Under the pieces are notes generated by a model. It made no database searches and had not been told where the DNA came from. It saw nothing but the letters and a program-made list of their open reading frames with translations. From positions 1-64,000 of the forward strand of contig NZ_PVNL01000031.1 in assembly GCF_002994635.1 (NCBI RefSeq): DNA of 64,000 nucleotides, given 5' to 3'. This document shows, piece by piece, positions 49,581 to 58,621 of the stretch; position 1 is the stretch's first letter, and every line of letters begins with the position of its first letter. Made by a program: the position numbers and the translations under genes. The stretch comes from Enhygromyxa salina. GTDB lineage: Bacteria; Myxococcota_A; Polyangia; Nannocystales; Nannocystaceae.

Positions 49581-52500
49581 TCACAAGATGAGCTTGGCCA
49601 GCCGGCTGGCCTGATTGACCGTCTGGGCGAAGCGGGGCTGCCACTCGCCCGCCTGGATCGCGTCGAGCTGGGCCTTGGCGGCGTCGTCGTGACCGGTGGC
49701 GAGCAGGTTCTGGGCGCGGCGCAGCCGGTGGGTTGGATCCGTGGGCTCGACGGCGATCGCTCGGGCCCAGACCTGATCGGCGCGGGTCAGATCCCCGCCG
49801 TGCTCGAGCGCGTTGGCGACCCAGGCCAGCGCCTCGCCCTCCGCCGCGTGTCGGTCGAGGGTGCTCGACAGGTGCCGCCACGCCTCGTCATCGTGGTCGT
49901 GGTCGTGGCCGAGGGACCACAGCAGCTGGGCGCACTGAAGATCGATCTCGGGGTTGTCGGGATCCTGCAGGCGCCAGCGATCGGCGACGGCGAGCGCGGC
50001 GTCGAGCGCGGCGCGCCGCGAGCTGGCGTCGGCGCTCAGGGGCTGGGCGAGGCGGCCGCGCAGCTCGAGCAGGCGAGCAAACCCGGCGCGCAGATCGGCG
50101 AGGCTCAGGCCCTCGTCGAGCACGGTGACCAGGGCCCGCTCGAGCTGGGTCGCGGCCTCGTCGAGGTGGCCCTGCTGCTCGGCCAGCATCGACGCGCGCA
50201 GCAGCACGGCGGGGCTGTCGTTGATGCCCTCGAGCGCGAGCACGCTGCGCAGCACGGCGGCAGCCTCGCTGGTGTGGCCGCGGGCGACCAGCGCGTCGAA
50301 CAGCGCCAGCGCGGGGCCGGGATCTAGCTGGGTCGGATCGAGGCTGGCGATCACGCGCTGGATCTCGTCGACGCGACCGAGCTGCTGCGCGCTGTTGAGC
50401 AGCTGGATCGCCAGCCGCGGATCGCCCGACTCGATCACGCGCTCGCGCAGCCGCGTCCACGTGAGCTGCCAGCCGGCCTCGCCGAGCGCCTGGGTCATCG
50501 CCCACTGCACGCTCGAGTCGATGATCGGCACGGCGTGATCGGCCTGGGCGGTGGTGAAGCTGCGCTGGAACAGGACCCCGGCCTCGTCGTAGTGCCCAGC
50601 TTGATACTGGGCGAGGGCGGCCTGGTGCAGGGCGATGTACTTGAAGCGATTGTCCTGAGCGGCCAACGCGACCCACGCGGCGGTCTTGCGCGCGGAGTGG
50701 GACCACCAGCGATTGCTCAGCTGCATGGTCGCAACATAGGCGTGGGTCGGGTGCTGGTAGTCGCGCAAGAACGCCTCGAGCTGACGCAGGCTCGCGTCGC
50801 CGGGCCGGCCCTCGGCCTCGAACAAGAGCGCGCGATAGCTCGCCATGAAGCCGATCGGGGTCCCGCGCAGCTCCTCGTCGCGGGCCAGCTTGCGCAGCGC
50901 TTGGGCGCCGCTGCGGCCCAGGACACCGGCTGCGACATAGGCGGGGATCGGGCCGTCATCGGCGGCGTCGAGCGTGGCCTTGCGTCGCTTGGGGTCGGCG
51001 ATCCGCAAGCTCGCGCCAGCCAGGACCAGCTCGCCCGGGAGCACCCGGCCCGCGTGGTCGCGCAGCGCCTCGAGCACCGCGAGCTCGCTGCGCTCGTCGT
51101 CGAGCGCGGCGTAGCCAGCCAGGCGCTGGTGCTGAAGCTCGATCCACGCGGCGTCACCGGGCGTGTGCGAGGCGAGGGCGCGCTCGAGATCGGCGGGGCT
51201 GGGCAGCGGCAGGTTGACCTCGGTGGCTTGCGGGGCGGCGACCGTGGCGATCACCTGCGCTGGGCCCACGCGCCTGAGCACCCGCTCGTCGCCGCCGAGT
51301 CGCAGCCGCACGCCCGCGTCCGTCCACTCGAACTCGGTGGTCGAGCTGACGCGCTCGCCCACGTGAACCCGCAGCGCGATCACCCGATGCTGAGCGTCGA
51401 GCTCGACCTCCAGCCACGCGCCGTCGAGATCTGGCCCGGTGGCGATCGGTCGCAGCGTCAGCGCGAGCGGGCCGCTGCGCTCGACCGTATAGAAGTACGC
51501 CAGGTGCTCGGCGCTGGGGATCATCCACGGAACCCACTCGCCCAGCAGCGCGGGCGAGGTCGGTCCCACGGCCCGCGCGACCGAGAGCCCCAGCTCCGGG
51601 TAGTCGGCGCGCAGCTGCTCGCCGTCGTAGATCACCCGCTCGTCCAGGAACCCCCAGCGCTCGCTGACCACGGCGAACCGTCCGTCGGCGTCGATGTCGA
51701 GCGTGCCGCCCTCGGGCAGCTCGTAGCGCGCGTTGGCCTGGGCCCGCCGCGCGGCGGCGATCAGCTCGGCGGCCGGATCGCTGACGTGGCCGTGGGCGCC
51801 GTCGAGACCGCTGAGCAGCAGCTGCTCGCGGGCGAGGTCGAACGGCTCTTCGAACAGCGCGGGGACCAGCTCGCCCAGATCGTCGAGGCGCGGGTCGGTG
51901 GTGTAGTGCCGGGCCCGTGGCCACGGCTGGCTGCTGGCCCAGGGGCTCGCGTGCCCGCGCGAGCGCCCCCCGGTGACCACCGTCGACGCAAACCGGCTGT
52001 CGGCCAGGTCGACGCGGAAGCTGCTCAGACCTCGTTGCAGCTGCGAGTTGGCGCCGGTCGACCACTGCGCTGATTCACCGCCGCGGGTGACGAAGCTCGC
52101 GGAGCGCTGGCGCCTCTCGGTGCGCTTCAAGTCGATGGGCCGGGTCGTGATCCGGGTGCCGCGACCGCCGAAGCCGGCGCGATCGTCCGCGCCCTCACCG
52201 ATCAATCCGATTGAGCCCATGGGTCCCAGGCCGCTCGCGCGCTCGCCAGCGAGCCCAAACCCAAACCCGCCGCCGCCGCGTCCGGTGCCGACCAAGCCGA
52301 GGCCGTCGATCCCGAAGCTCTGGCTGCTGGCCAGCGGCACCGTTGGGGTGGAGCCCGACCACGCCGCGCCGGGGTCGACCAGCATCTGGACAGGCGTGCG
52401 GACCACGTACTGGCCGTGACCGGCCTCGCTGCGCCGGCCTTCGCGGACGACCTCGATCTTGTCTGGCGCGCTGTAGTGGGCCCAGCCTCGCTCCGCGGGG

Positions 52501-55037
52501 CGGTGGACCGCGAAGTCTCGATACATCTGCTCGCTCTCGAGCACCAACAGCGACGTCGTGGGCGTGACCAGGAAGTGGGCGAGGCCCAGCTCGGTGATCT
52601 CTTCGGCGTGCTGCTCGACGCCGGCCTCGGTCAACGCCGCGACGTGGGCTCGCGCCCACGCTCGCGGGATCCAGCCGGCGTCCGTCGACTCGGGCGAGGC
52701 GGGGAGCTCGACGCGCTCGCGCCACTCGTAATCGCCCACGCGTCCGCGCAGCTCGACCGCGACCGGATCCGGATCGTTGGCCGCCAGCTCCGAGACCAGC
52801 TCGAGGGTCTCGCCCTCGGCCAGCGCGCGGGCGCTGGCGTGGGTGCGGTCCGCGGCGATCACCTGGCCACTCGCGTCGACCAGCGTGGCCTGCAGATCGA
52901 GCACGCGCGCCGTCGCGAGGGTCGTGAGCAGCTCGAGCGCGCGCCACGACACCGACTCGCCCTCGTCCACGTGGACGTGCAGACCAGAGCCCGCCGCGGC
53001 GAGTCGCGCGAGCGCGGGCTCGTCGTACGCTGGGCCGAAGCTGACCCCGACGAACGAGGCGGCGCCGCCGAGTCGGCGCGCGAGCGAGTCGACACCTGGG
53101 GCCTCGGAGTCGACGGACAGCTGCTGCCCGAGCCCATCGCCGAGATACAGGATCGTGGGCACGCGCGCGCGCTTGTCATCGGCGGGGGTGTCCGCGGCGG
53201 CCAGGCGCGCGAGCCCGGCGTCGAGCGCTGCGCTGAGATCCGTGGCGCCGAGCCCCGCCCTGGTCGTGCGGGTCAAGAACGCCTCGAGGGCCGGGCGGTC
53301 GAGCGACGCCACCTGCTCGAGCTCGGCCGAGGCCCACTGCAGCCGGGTGTCGAAGCCGAGCACGCTGAGCCGATCGCTGCCGTCGAGGTGCTCGAGCAGC
53401 GCGAGCAAGAACCGACGCTGGGCCTCGAGCTCCGCAGCCCCGCGCGAGGCCGACGTGTCGAACAGCACGACCCAGTCGCGGGCGGGCGCGGCGGTGGCCT
53501 GCGCAGCGTGCTCGATCGAGCGCAGCTGCGGACGCAGGCGCAGACCCAGGTGCCGTCGTTGATCAGCGTGCTCGAACCGGTGGTGCTCGATCTTCGGGGC
53601 CGCGCGCCCAGGGTCGCCCGCGGCCAGGTTGGCCACGATGTCGGCCCCGATCGTGTGATCGCTGGCCTGGAACTGGGCGACGAGATCCTGGCCGTCCTCG
53701 CTCAGCTCGAACGCGTGATGGCGCGACTCGAACGCCCGCCCGGCGCCTCCGACCACCCGAATCCGGTAGTTCACGGCGCCGACCGGGAGATCCAGCTCGG
53801 GGATCGGCACCCGCAGCGTGCCCTCGCCGTAGAGCTCGTCGAGCGCCGCCGTGTACGACAGCAGCACCCGCTTCTCGGTCCGAGCGGGGAGGGGAAAGAT
53901 GCGGATCTGAAACAGGTTGCCCTGCATCCACTCGAGCAGCGCCGGATCGCGGCGGCGGTGCACGATCTGCTCGTAGATGTCGCGGCCGCGCTCGCGCTGC
54001 ACGACCCCGGCCTCCATCCGCTCGCCGTCCACGTACATGGCCAGCCGCGAGATCGCGGCGCGCGGCGGCAGCGGGAATTGATAGACGCCCTCGAGGTCGC
54101 GCTCGAGGTGGTTGAAGAAGGTCTGGTCGATGGTCGTGCGCACGTGGCCGTCCTCCACGTGCACGTCGACGGTCAGCTCGCGGACCGGCAGCGGCCACTC
54201 GGGGCTGCGGTGGGTCTGCCCGGTCCAGCGGGGCACGCGAGCGATCAGGTTGCCGCGCCGCACGGGCTCGACCCCGGCTTCGGGTGTCAGCAGCTCGCGG
54301 GCCCAGTCGATCTCGAAGCTCAGCCGCCGTCCGGCGATCCGGGCGGGCTCGGCCTCACTGCGCAACAACGCCTGGTCACCCGCGCGCAGCACCAGCGCAC
54401 TCGCGGCGCCCAGTGTCTCGATGCTGGCCTGGCCGTGAAACACCGCGGCGAGGGTCTCGATCGCGTCGCTGCGCAGCAACACGCGGGTCCCCAGCACCGA
54501 GGCGCGGCCCTGCGCCGTCTCGACGAGCAGCGGGTTGACGTCCGCGCGCACGTCGAGCAGCACCTCGCCCTCGACCAGGCGCAGGTGTCGGGGCGCGAGC
54601 TCGACCAGCTCGGTGCCGCTGCGCAGCAGCGCCCGGCTTCCGTCGGCCAACATCACCTCGCGCGCGTCGAGGCCGTGGTTCTCGTAGGTGGCGATCAGCG
54701 AGGCCTCGCCGTGATCGACGAGGCGCTGGCCCAGGCCCAGGACCCACGCGAGCAAGACCGCGGCCGCGAGCGAGATGAAGATCGTGGCCGCGCCGACACG
54801 CCGCCGCTTCACGCCCCGCGTCAGCGGGATCGGGCCACCCAGGTTGTTCTGGGGGTCTGGCTGGGGGTCTGGCTGGGGGTCTGGCTGGGCGGCGCCAGCC
54901 GATCGCAGGTGCGCCAGCATCCGCGCGCGCGCCTCGGTCGGAACCTCCGGTCGGCGCTGCACCTGGTTGAGCAGGCGCTCGATGTTGGCGTCGAGGACAG
55001 CGTCGTCTTGCGGGTCGGGTCGCTCATGCTCGGACAT
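49581..55037 (-). CDS. Giant FecR-VIT-vWA-TPR membrane protein, partner of ECF sigma factor
   Basis: 1818 residues. Order: a short cytoplasmic region (1-75, a likely sigma-binding segment; repeated DPQP); a membrane helix near 82-103 (ATIFISLAAAVLLAWVLGLG); a FecR-like domain (110-250; VMLADGSRALLRSGTELV); a VIT domain (285-430; TTIDQTFFNHLERDLEGVYQ); a vWA domain (about 515-690) with the MIDAS motif DTSAS; a Gly-rich patch near 920-980; a beta-rich segment; and C-terminal TPR-like helices (about 1400-1818). It should face the periplasm. By context it is the anti-sigma or signal-sensing partner of the ECF factor, whose gene it overlaps by 14 bases. The ATG at 55037 has AGGAG 7 bases upstream. 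Ligand and signal are unknown. Confidence 0.88.
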   Translation of the reverse strand: MSEHERPDPQDDAVLDANIERLLNQVQRRPEVPTEARARMLAHLRSAGAAQPDPQPDPQPDPQNNLGGPIPLTRGVKRRRVGAATIFISLAAAVLLAWVLGLGQRLVDHGEASLIATYENHGLDAREVMLADGSRALLRSGTELVELAPRHLRLVEGEVLLDVRADVNPLLVETAQGRASVLGTRVLLRSDAIETLAAVFHGQASIETLGAASALVLRAGDQALLRSEAEPARIAGRRLSFEIDWARELLTPEAGVEPVRRGNLIARVPRWTGQTHRSPEWPLPVRELTVDVHVEDGHVRTTIDQTFFNHLERDLEGVYQFPLPPRAAISRLAMYVDGERMEAGVVQRERGRDIYEQIVHRRRDPALLEWMQGNLFQIRIFPLPARTEKRVLLSYTAALDELYGEGTLRVPIPELDLPVGAVNYRIRVVGGAGRAFESRHHAFELSEDGQDLVAQFQASDHTIGADIVANLAAGDPGRAAPKIEHHRFEHADQRRHLGLRLRPQLRSIEHAAQATAAPARDWVVLFDTSASRGAAELEAQRRFLLALLEHLDGSDRLSVLGFDTRLQWASAELEQVASLDRPALEAFLTRTTRAGLGATDLSAALDAGLARLAAADTPADDKRARVPTILYLGDGLGQQLSVDSEAPGVDSLARRLGGAASFVGVSFGPAYDEPALARLAAAGSGLHVHVDEGESVSWRALELLTTLATARVLDLQATLVDASGQVIAADRTHASARALAEGETLELVSELAANDPDPVAVELRGRVGDYEWRERVELPASPESTDAGWIPRAWARAHVAALTEAGVEQHAEEITELGLAHFLVTPTTSLLVLESEQMYRDFAVHRPAERGWAHYSAPDKIEVVREGRRSEAGHGQYVVRTPVQMLVDPGAAWSGSTPTVPLASSQSFGIDGLGLVGTGRGGGGFGFGLAGERASGLGPMGSIGLIGEGADDRAGFGGRGTRITTRPIDLKRTERRQRSASFVTRGGESAQWSTGANSQLQRGLSSFRVDLADSRFASTVVTGGRSRGHASPWASSQPWPRARHYTTDPRLDDLGELVPALFEEPFDLAREQLLLSGLDGAHGHVSDPAAELIAAARRAQANARYELPEGGTLDIDADGRFAVVSERWGFLDERVIYDGEQLRADYPELGLSVARAVGPTSPALLGEWVPWMIPSAEHLAYFYTVERSGPLALTLRPIATGPDLDGAWLEVELDAQHRVIALRVHVGERVSSTTEFEWTDAGVRLRLGGDERVLRRVGPAQVIATVAAPQATEVNLPLPSPADLERALASHTPGDAAWIELQHQRLAGYAALDDERSELAVLEALRDHAGRVLPGELVLAGASLRIADPKRRKATLDAADDGPIPAYVAAGVLGRSGAQALRKLARDEELRGTPIGFMASYRALLFEAEGRPGDASLRQLEAFLRDYQHPTHAYVATMQLSNRWWSHSARKTAAWVALAAQDNRFKYIALHQAALAQYQAGHYDEAGVLFQRSFTTAQADHAVPIIDSSVQWAMTQALGEAGWQLTWTRLRERVIESGDPRLAIQLLNSAQQLGRVDEIQRVIASLDPTQLDPGPALALFDALVARGHTSEAAAVLRSVLALEGINDSPAVLLRASMLAEQQGHLDEAATQLERALVTVLDEGLSLADLRAGFARLLELRGRLAQPLSADASSRRAALDAALAVADRWRLQDPDNPEIDLQCAQLLWSLGHDHDHDDEAWRHLSSTLDRHAAEGEALAWVANALEHGGDLTRADQVWARAIAVEPTDPTHRLRRAQNLLATGHDDAAKAQLDAIQAGEWQPRFAQTVNQASRLAKLIL

Positions 55038-55647
55038 CTGGAAGCTCCTGTTCACCAAAGGCAGTGGCCAGCGCCGCGAAGGCGTCGCGGAAGGCCCGGC
55101 GCGCCCGCGCCAACATCGACTTGGCCGCGGCCTCGCTGCACGCGAAGCTGGCCGCCAACTCGCGGATGCTCTCGCCGCGCAGGTACTTGCGCTCGAGCGC
55201 GTCGCGGTAGTCGTCGGGCAGGTTCGCGATCGTCATCTGCACGAGATCGCGGGTTTCTTCGCGAGCGAGGACCTCGTCGCCGAGCGGCGCGCGGTCCAAG
55301 CTCTGAAAGATCTGGACGAGCGTGGCGTCGACCCGCTCCCAGGTCTCACTCAGCTCCCGGCTGCGGGCAGACGTTCGCAGCTGCGCGCGGATCAGGTTGC
55401 GCGACAGCCCGCACAGCCACCCGCCAAACGACCCGCGCGCGGGGTCGAAGTCTTCACCGCGCTCGAGCGCGCGCAGGAAGGTGTCTTGCACGACGTCCTC
55501 GCACACCGCGGGATCACGGGCGACTCGGTAGAACACGAATGACCACAGTCCGTCGACGTGGGCCTCGTAGAGCTCGCCGAGCGCGGACTCATCGCCCGCG
55601 CGGGCGCGGCTCAGTCGCTGCGCGTCCGCGCGACGACCCCCGGTCAT
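55024..55647 (-). CDS. ECF RNA polymerase sigma factor
   Basis: 207 residues. Region 2 is at about 25-95 (CEDVVQDTFLRALE, GSFGGWLCGLSRNLIRAQLR) and region 4 at about 135-185 (ANLPDDYRDALERKYLRGES, IRELAASFACSEAAAKSML). It directs RNA polymerase to a small regulon, probably including its own operon. The ATG at 55647 has AAGGG 5 bases upstream; the longer frame to 55788 lacks sigma sequence. Its last 14 bases overlap the start of the FecR-VIT-vWA protein gene, whose ribosome binding site lies inside this coding sequence. It differs from the sigma factor at 4752 by lacking the basic tail. Confidence 0.93.
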   Translation of the reverse strand: MTGGRRADAQRLSRARAGDESALGELYEAHVDGLWSFVFYRVARDPAVCEDVVQDTFLRALERGEDFDPARGSFGGWLCGLSRNLIRAQLRTSARSRELSETWERVDATLVQIFQSLDRAPLGDEVLAREETRDLVQMTIANLPDDYRDALERKYLRGESIRELAASFACSEAAAKSMLARARRAFRDAFAALATAFGEQELPDVRA

Positions 55648-55869
55648 GTCGACCCTTGTCGAGCGAGTGGTTGATTGACGCTTCGCGACATCGGTGATCC
55701 TCAGACGGGCTGCTCGGGGGATGCGACCGCTCCCCCACGACGGCTGTCTCGCCGCAGGCGGGTCAGATTCCTGCCCGCGCTGATACATGTCAGCTCGTCG
55801 AGCCGAGGTGTCGCCGCGAAACGAAATAGTATGAGAAAAGCGCGCAGCGATCCGGACTGGAGTGATTGG

Positions 55870-55898
55870 TTGACGAACAACCTGCTGGCAAACACCAT
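55870..55898 (+). promoter_or_regulatory. Promoter of STAS-like gene 55905
   Basis: TTGACG (55870-55875), 17 bases, CACCAT (55893-55898), then 6 bases to the GTG at 55905. Five of six -35 matches and ideal spacing; leaderless geometry. It decides the start against the TTG at 55866. Confidence 0.55.
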
Positions 55899-55904
55899 GG
55901 CTCC

Positions 55905-56312
55905 GTGGTCGAGACCATCCGGCTCCGCACCATCGATGATGTGGTGCTGGCGTTCCTGGAACCCAACGTCGATCTCGGCCGCGACCTGCCGCGCTGGTAC
56001 GCGGCCATGAACCAGCCGGGCATCCGCAAGACCCTGGTGCTCGCGGTTGGGCCGGTCATCAGCGAGCCCGACCGACGTCGGCTCACGGTCGGCTTGATCA
56101 AGGAGCGAGCGCTCCGAATGGTCGTGGTCACCAACGATCGCCACAATCTCAGGCTGGTCGCGATGTTCTCGTATCTGGGGGTGGAGGTCGCCACGTTCGA
56201 CTGGGCCGGGCTCGAGCAGGCCGCCCGCAGCGTCGCTGCGCAGCCGGAGCACGTGCCCCTGCTGGTTCGCGTGGCGCTTCAGCTGCGCGCAGCCTCAGCT
56301 GCGGCAGGTTGA
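55905..56312 (+). CDS. STAS-like (SpoIIAA-type) domain protein
   Basis: 135 residues. The alternation of strands and helices (RLRTIDDVVLAFLEPNVDLG, TLVLAVGPVI, RMVVVTNDRHNLRLVAMFSY, LGVEVATFDW) resembles the STAS-like single-domain proteins that are frequent in myxobacteria. The phosphorylated Ser/Thr of SpoIIAA is not evident. A role in partner-switching or protein scaffolding is possible, but I do not assign one. The GTG at 55905 is chosen from the promoter position. It is divergent from the ECF sigma gene across 257 bases, in which I see no other gene. Confidence 0.55.
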   Translation: MVETIRLRTIDDVVLAFLEPNVDLGRDLPRWYAAMNQPGIRKTLVLAVGPVISEPDRRRLTVGLIKERALRMVVVTNDRHNLRLVAMFSYLGVEVATFDWAGLEQAARSVAAQPEHVPLLVRVALQLRAASAAAG

Positions 56313-56416
56313 TCGCGGGCCCAGGCGGGGTGGTCGCCGTGGCTCCTCGGCTGGACGGGCTCACGTCCCGCGGCCGCTGCGGATCAACCCGAGGCTGACG
56401 CGCGCGCTACCTTACA

Positions 56417-56584
56417 ATGACCGCGACCTCGATGGAGCTCCAATCGACCTCGATGACGACGCTTGGAGATCTGCCTGTAGCGTACCGACCAGTCCAAGCA
56501 GTTCAACCAGTCCAACAGCGGATCGGGCCGGAGCAACGAGGCAAAAGACCCCATGGGGTGGTGGTGTCGCAACTCGTGCTCTGA
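56417..56584 (+). CDS. Possible small ORF of 55 codons
   Basis: Starts MTATSMELQSTSMTTLGDL and contains a Pro-Val-Gln repeat (PVQAVQPVQQ) encoded by near-copies of CCAGTCCAA. TACCTT and TACAAT lie immediately before or over the ATG, which is too close for the usual spacing. No Shine-Dalgarno and no recognised family. It may be a small peptide gene or chance. Confidence 0.2.
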   Translation: MTATSMELQSTSMTTLGDLPVAYRPVQAVQPVQQRIGPEQRGKRPHGVVVSQLVL

Positions 56585-56741
56585 GCGATTTCGTAGCACT
56601 GAGACCTCCGCGCTGCTGGTCGCAGCCGCGGATGTGCTTTCCTGGCTCCGCGTTGGCGCTCGTGCCCTGACTCACCACGGTCTGATACTGCGCCGATTTG
56701 GGGCCCCGGCGGGGGTAGGGCGGCGGATCCCAACTTCGCGC

Positions 56742-56769
56742 TTGACGCTCGCCATGACCTCGCTAAAGT
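56742..56769 (+). promoter_or_regulatory. Promoter of winged-helix gene 56776
   Basis: TTGACG (56742-56747), 16 bases, TAAAGT (56764-56769), then 6 bases to the GTG at 56776. The best sigma-70-like promoter in the window, with the start point expected at the GTG. Confidence 0.6.
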
Positions 56770-56775
56770 GGCCGG

Positions 56776-57057
56776 GTGACAAAGGGTGGAGACCGGCCGA
56801 CAGACAAGAGTTTGTTCTGGCAAATTGTGGAGGATCGCGACGTGAGGCTCGACCATGTTCAACGCGCAGTGTTGCGTTACCTCGCGGACGTCGGTGGTGC
56901 TGCCACCGACTTCGAGCTGAGGATGCGTGTCAACCACCCCCCTTCGCGCATCCGCCAGGCCCTCGAAGGTCTGGTGCTCGAGAACCTGCTCGAGCTCAGC
57001 TCCTCAGAGGGCTACGAGGTCGCCAGCCTCACCCGCGTCGGGCAACGCGTAGCTTGA
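56776..57057 (+). CDS. Small winged-helix-like protein
   Basis: 93 residues. The segment VQRAVLRYLADVGGAATDFE, then LRMRVNHPPSRIRQALEGLVLEN and LLELSSSEGYEVASLTRVGQ, has the helix-helix-helix-strand-strand order of a winged helix-turn-helix, as in MarR-like and related small regulators. No ligand domain is attached. It could be a transcription factor or a protein-interaction wHTH. The GTG start is fixed by the promoter 6 bases away. The next gene begins 128 bases downstream with its own promoter-like TACATT and a good ribosome binding site. Confidence 0.65.
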   Translation: MTKGGDRPTDKSLFWQIVEDRDVRLDHVQRAVLRYLADVGGAATDFELRMRVNHPPSRIRQALEGLVLENLLELSSSEGYEVASLTRVGQRVA

Positions 57058-57185
57058 GCACTCGCCGCGCACTCACCTCACCCAGGGATATCCGTTCAGC
57101 CCCCAGACGCCGTCGGACCGCGAGTCCGCACGCTGCGCTGGGCTGATACATTTAAGGGGGTTGGGCCCCACAGGCCCAGGAGCAC

Positions 57186-58601
57186 ATGGACTGGGTCCTC
57201 GCGTTTTTCATTGGCATGGGCACGGCCCTGGTCGAGCTGCTCTCGCGCTACCGCGACGAGCCGATCAAGGTGATCGCAACGAGTGAGTTCGCGTGGCTCT
57301 ACCTGCTGCTCAACGGTGGCATGGCTCTTGGCGCCCACGCGATCTTGCTGGACACCGAGGTCACCACGGTCGACACCAACGTCGGCCGCGCAACCTTGGC
57401 GATGGGCTCGGGCCTGTCCGCTGCGCTGGTTCTGCGGGCGCGGGTGTTCACGGCGCGGCTCGGAGACGAGCAGGTCTCGATCGGTCCCGGCTACATCGTG
57501 GATCAGCTGCTCGGGATCATCGACGCACAGATCGATCGACGCCGCGCGCTGCAGCGGGTCTCGATCGTGGTCGCGCTGATGGACGGCAAGGAGTTCGACG
57601 GCTCGCGGATCCACGCCAGCACGATGATCCTGGGCAGCCGCCAGAACCTCTCGCTGCAGGAACAAAAAGATCTCGCCAACCAGATCCGCGAGGTCGAGGT
57701 CCGCAAGATCTCCGATCAAGAGAAGGCCTACGCGCTCGGCTTCATCCTGCTCGACTTCATGGGCGAGAGCTTCTTGAAGGCCGTGGCCGAGAAGCTGCCG
57801 AGGGTCGAGGAGCCGACCCAGGTCGTGCCTCATTTTGTCAGCGGCGGCATCACCGAGACCGGCTCGGGCATGGTCACCAAGCGGACCTGGGGCGCGTCCA
57901 TGCCAGTCCAGCGGGCCAAGGTCGTGCGCGAGCTGCTGACCGGCGTCGCGCTCGAGGCCGTGCGCAAGCGGACGGTGGAGCTGCTCGACAGCGGCCAGCT
58001 CGGCACCAACGAGGATGAGCGCACGTTCTTGCGCGGACAGATCGCCGAGATCCTGGGCCGCGACAGCAGCGAGGAGGACAAGGTGTTCGCCCTGGGGTTT
58101 GCCGTGCACGGGCTGTGGGACTCCGTTCGCTTTCGTGATCACTTTGGCGAGCTACCGCGGACGCTGGCCCGCGACTTGGCACGGGATCTGCCGGAGGACC
58201 CTGATCGCGAGCGGGCTCGAGAACTACCCCGAGAACTGCCCCGTGATCTGGCTCGAGCGCGGCCGCGCGATCAGTCGGACGAGGCGCTGCCCAAGTCTGG
58301 GTCTGGGTCTGGGTCTGGGTCTGGGTCTGGGTCTGGTGTTGGGCGCAGCGAGCCCAAGGGGCGGGCGAGGGAGCGTGGCGGAGCGAGGCGCGGGACAGGG
58401 TCGACGCGCGCGCTCGGGCGGGGGCTGGAGGAGTCCCAGGATGACGTCGACCACGAGATGGTGGACATCAGCATGTCGGGGATGTCGGGGCTCAGCTTCG
58501 ACGCGGAGGACTCGGGGTCGGACCGGCCGAAGACGGGCAGCCATCCGGCGATCAACGTGAACGCGGGGCCGCTCCCGATTGCGAAGAAAGACGGTGGCTA
58601 G
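57186..58601 (+). CDS. Membrane protein of unknown function with Ser-Gly repeat
   Basis: 471 residues. Three hydrophobic segments lie in the first 90 residues (WVLAFFIGMGTALVEL, FAWLYLLLNGGMALGAHAIL). A soluble, mostly helical domain of about 220 residues follows (DQLLGIIDAQIDRRRALQRV, NLSLQEQKDLANQIREVEVR, DQEKAYALGFILLDFMGESF). Then comes an Arg/Leu/Pro repeat (LPRELPRDLARARPRD), a Ser-Gly run from a hexamer repeat, a basic segment and an acidic end. I do not recognise a family. The ATG has AGGAG 3 bases upstream with TACATT (57147-57152) further up, so unlike its neighbour this gene has a normal leader. Confidence 0.7.
   Translation: MDWVLAFFIGMGTALVELLSRYRDEPIKVIATSEFAWLYLLLNGGMALGAHAILLDTEVTTVDTNVGRATLAMGSGLSAALVLRARVFTARLGDEQVSIGPGYIVDQLLGIIDAQIDRRRALQRVSIVVALMDGKEFDGSRIHASTMILGSRQNLSLQEQKDLANQIREVEVRKISDQEKAYALGFILLDFMGESFLKAVAEKLPRVEEPTQVVPHFVSGGITETGSGMVTKRTWGASMPVQRAKVVRELLTGVALEAVRKRTVELLDSGQLGTNEDERTFLRGQIAEILGRDSSEEDKVFALGFAVHGLWDSVRFRDHFGELPRTLARDLARDLPEDPDRERARELPRELPRDLARARPRDQSDEALPKSGSGSGSGSGSGSGVGRSEPKGRARERGGARRGTGSTRALGRGLEESQDDVDHEMVDISMSGMSGLSFDAEDSGSDRPKTGSHPAINVNAGPLPIAKKDGG
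58295..58336 (+). repeat. Hexamer repeat (GTCTGG)7 within coding sequence
   Basis: Seven exact copies of GTCTGG encode a Ser-Gly run of seven pairs in the protein at 57186-58601. Slippage could change the linker length in steps of two residues without breaking the frame. Confidence 0.95.
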
Positions 58602-58621
58602 CGACGTCGCTGCCGACTTCG

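Larger units (their letters stand above)
56313..56775. other. 463-base region without a firm gene
   Basis: Composition is more mixed than in the genes around it. It contains one short open frame (56417-56584), listed separately with low confidence, and the promoter of the gene at 56776. Minus-strand frames here overlap each other and look non-coding. Confidence 0.45.

Noticed and set aside
55701..56252. Minus-strand open frame opposite the STAS-like gene
   Set aside because: The plus strand has a promoter, a sensible start and STAS-like secondary structure; this frame has none.
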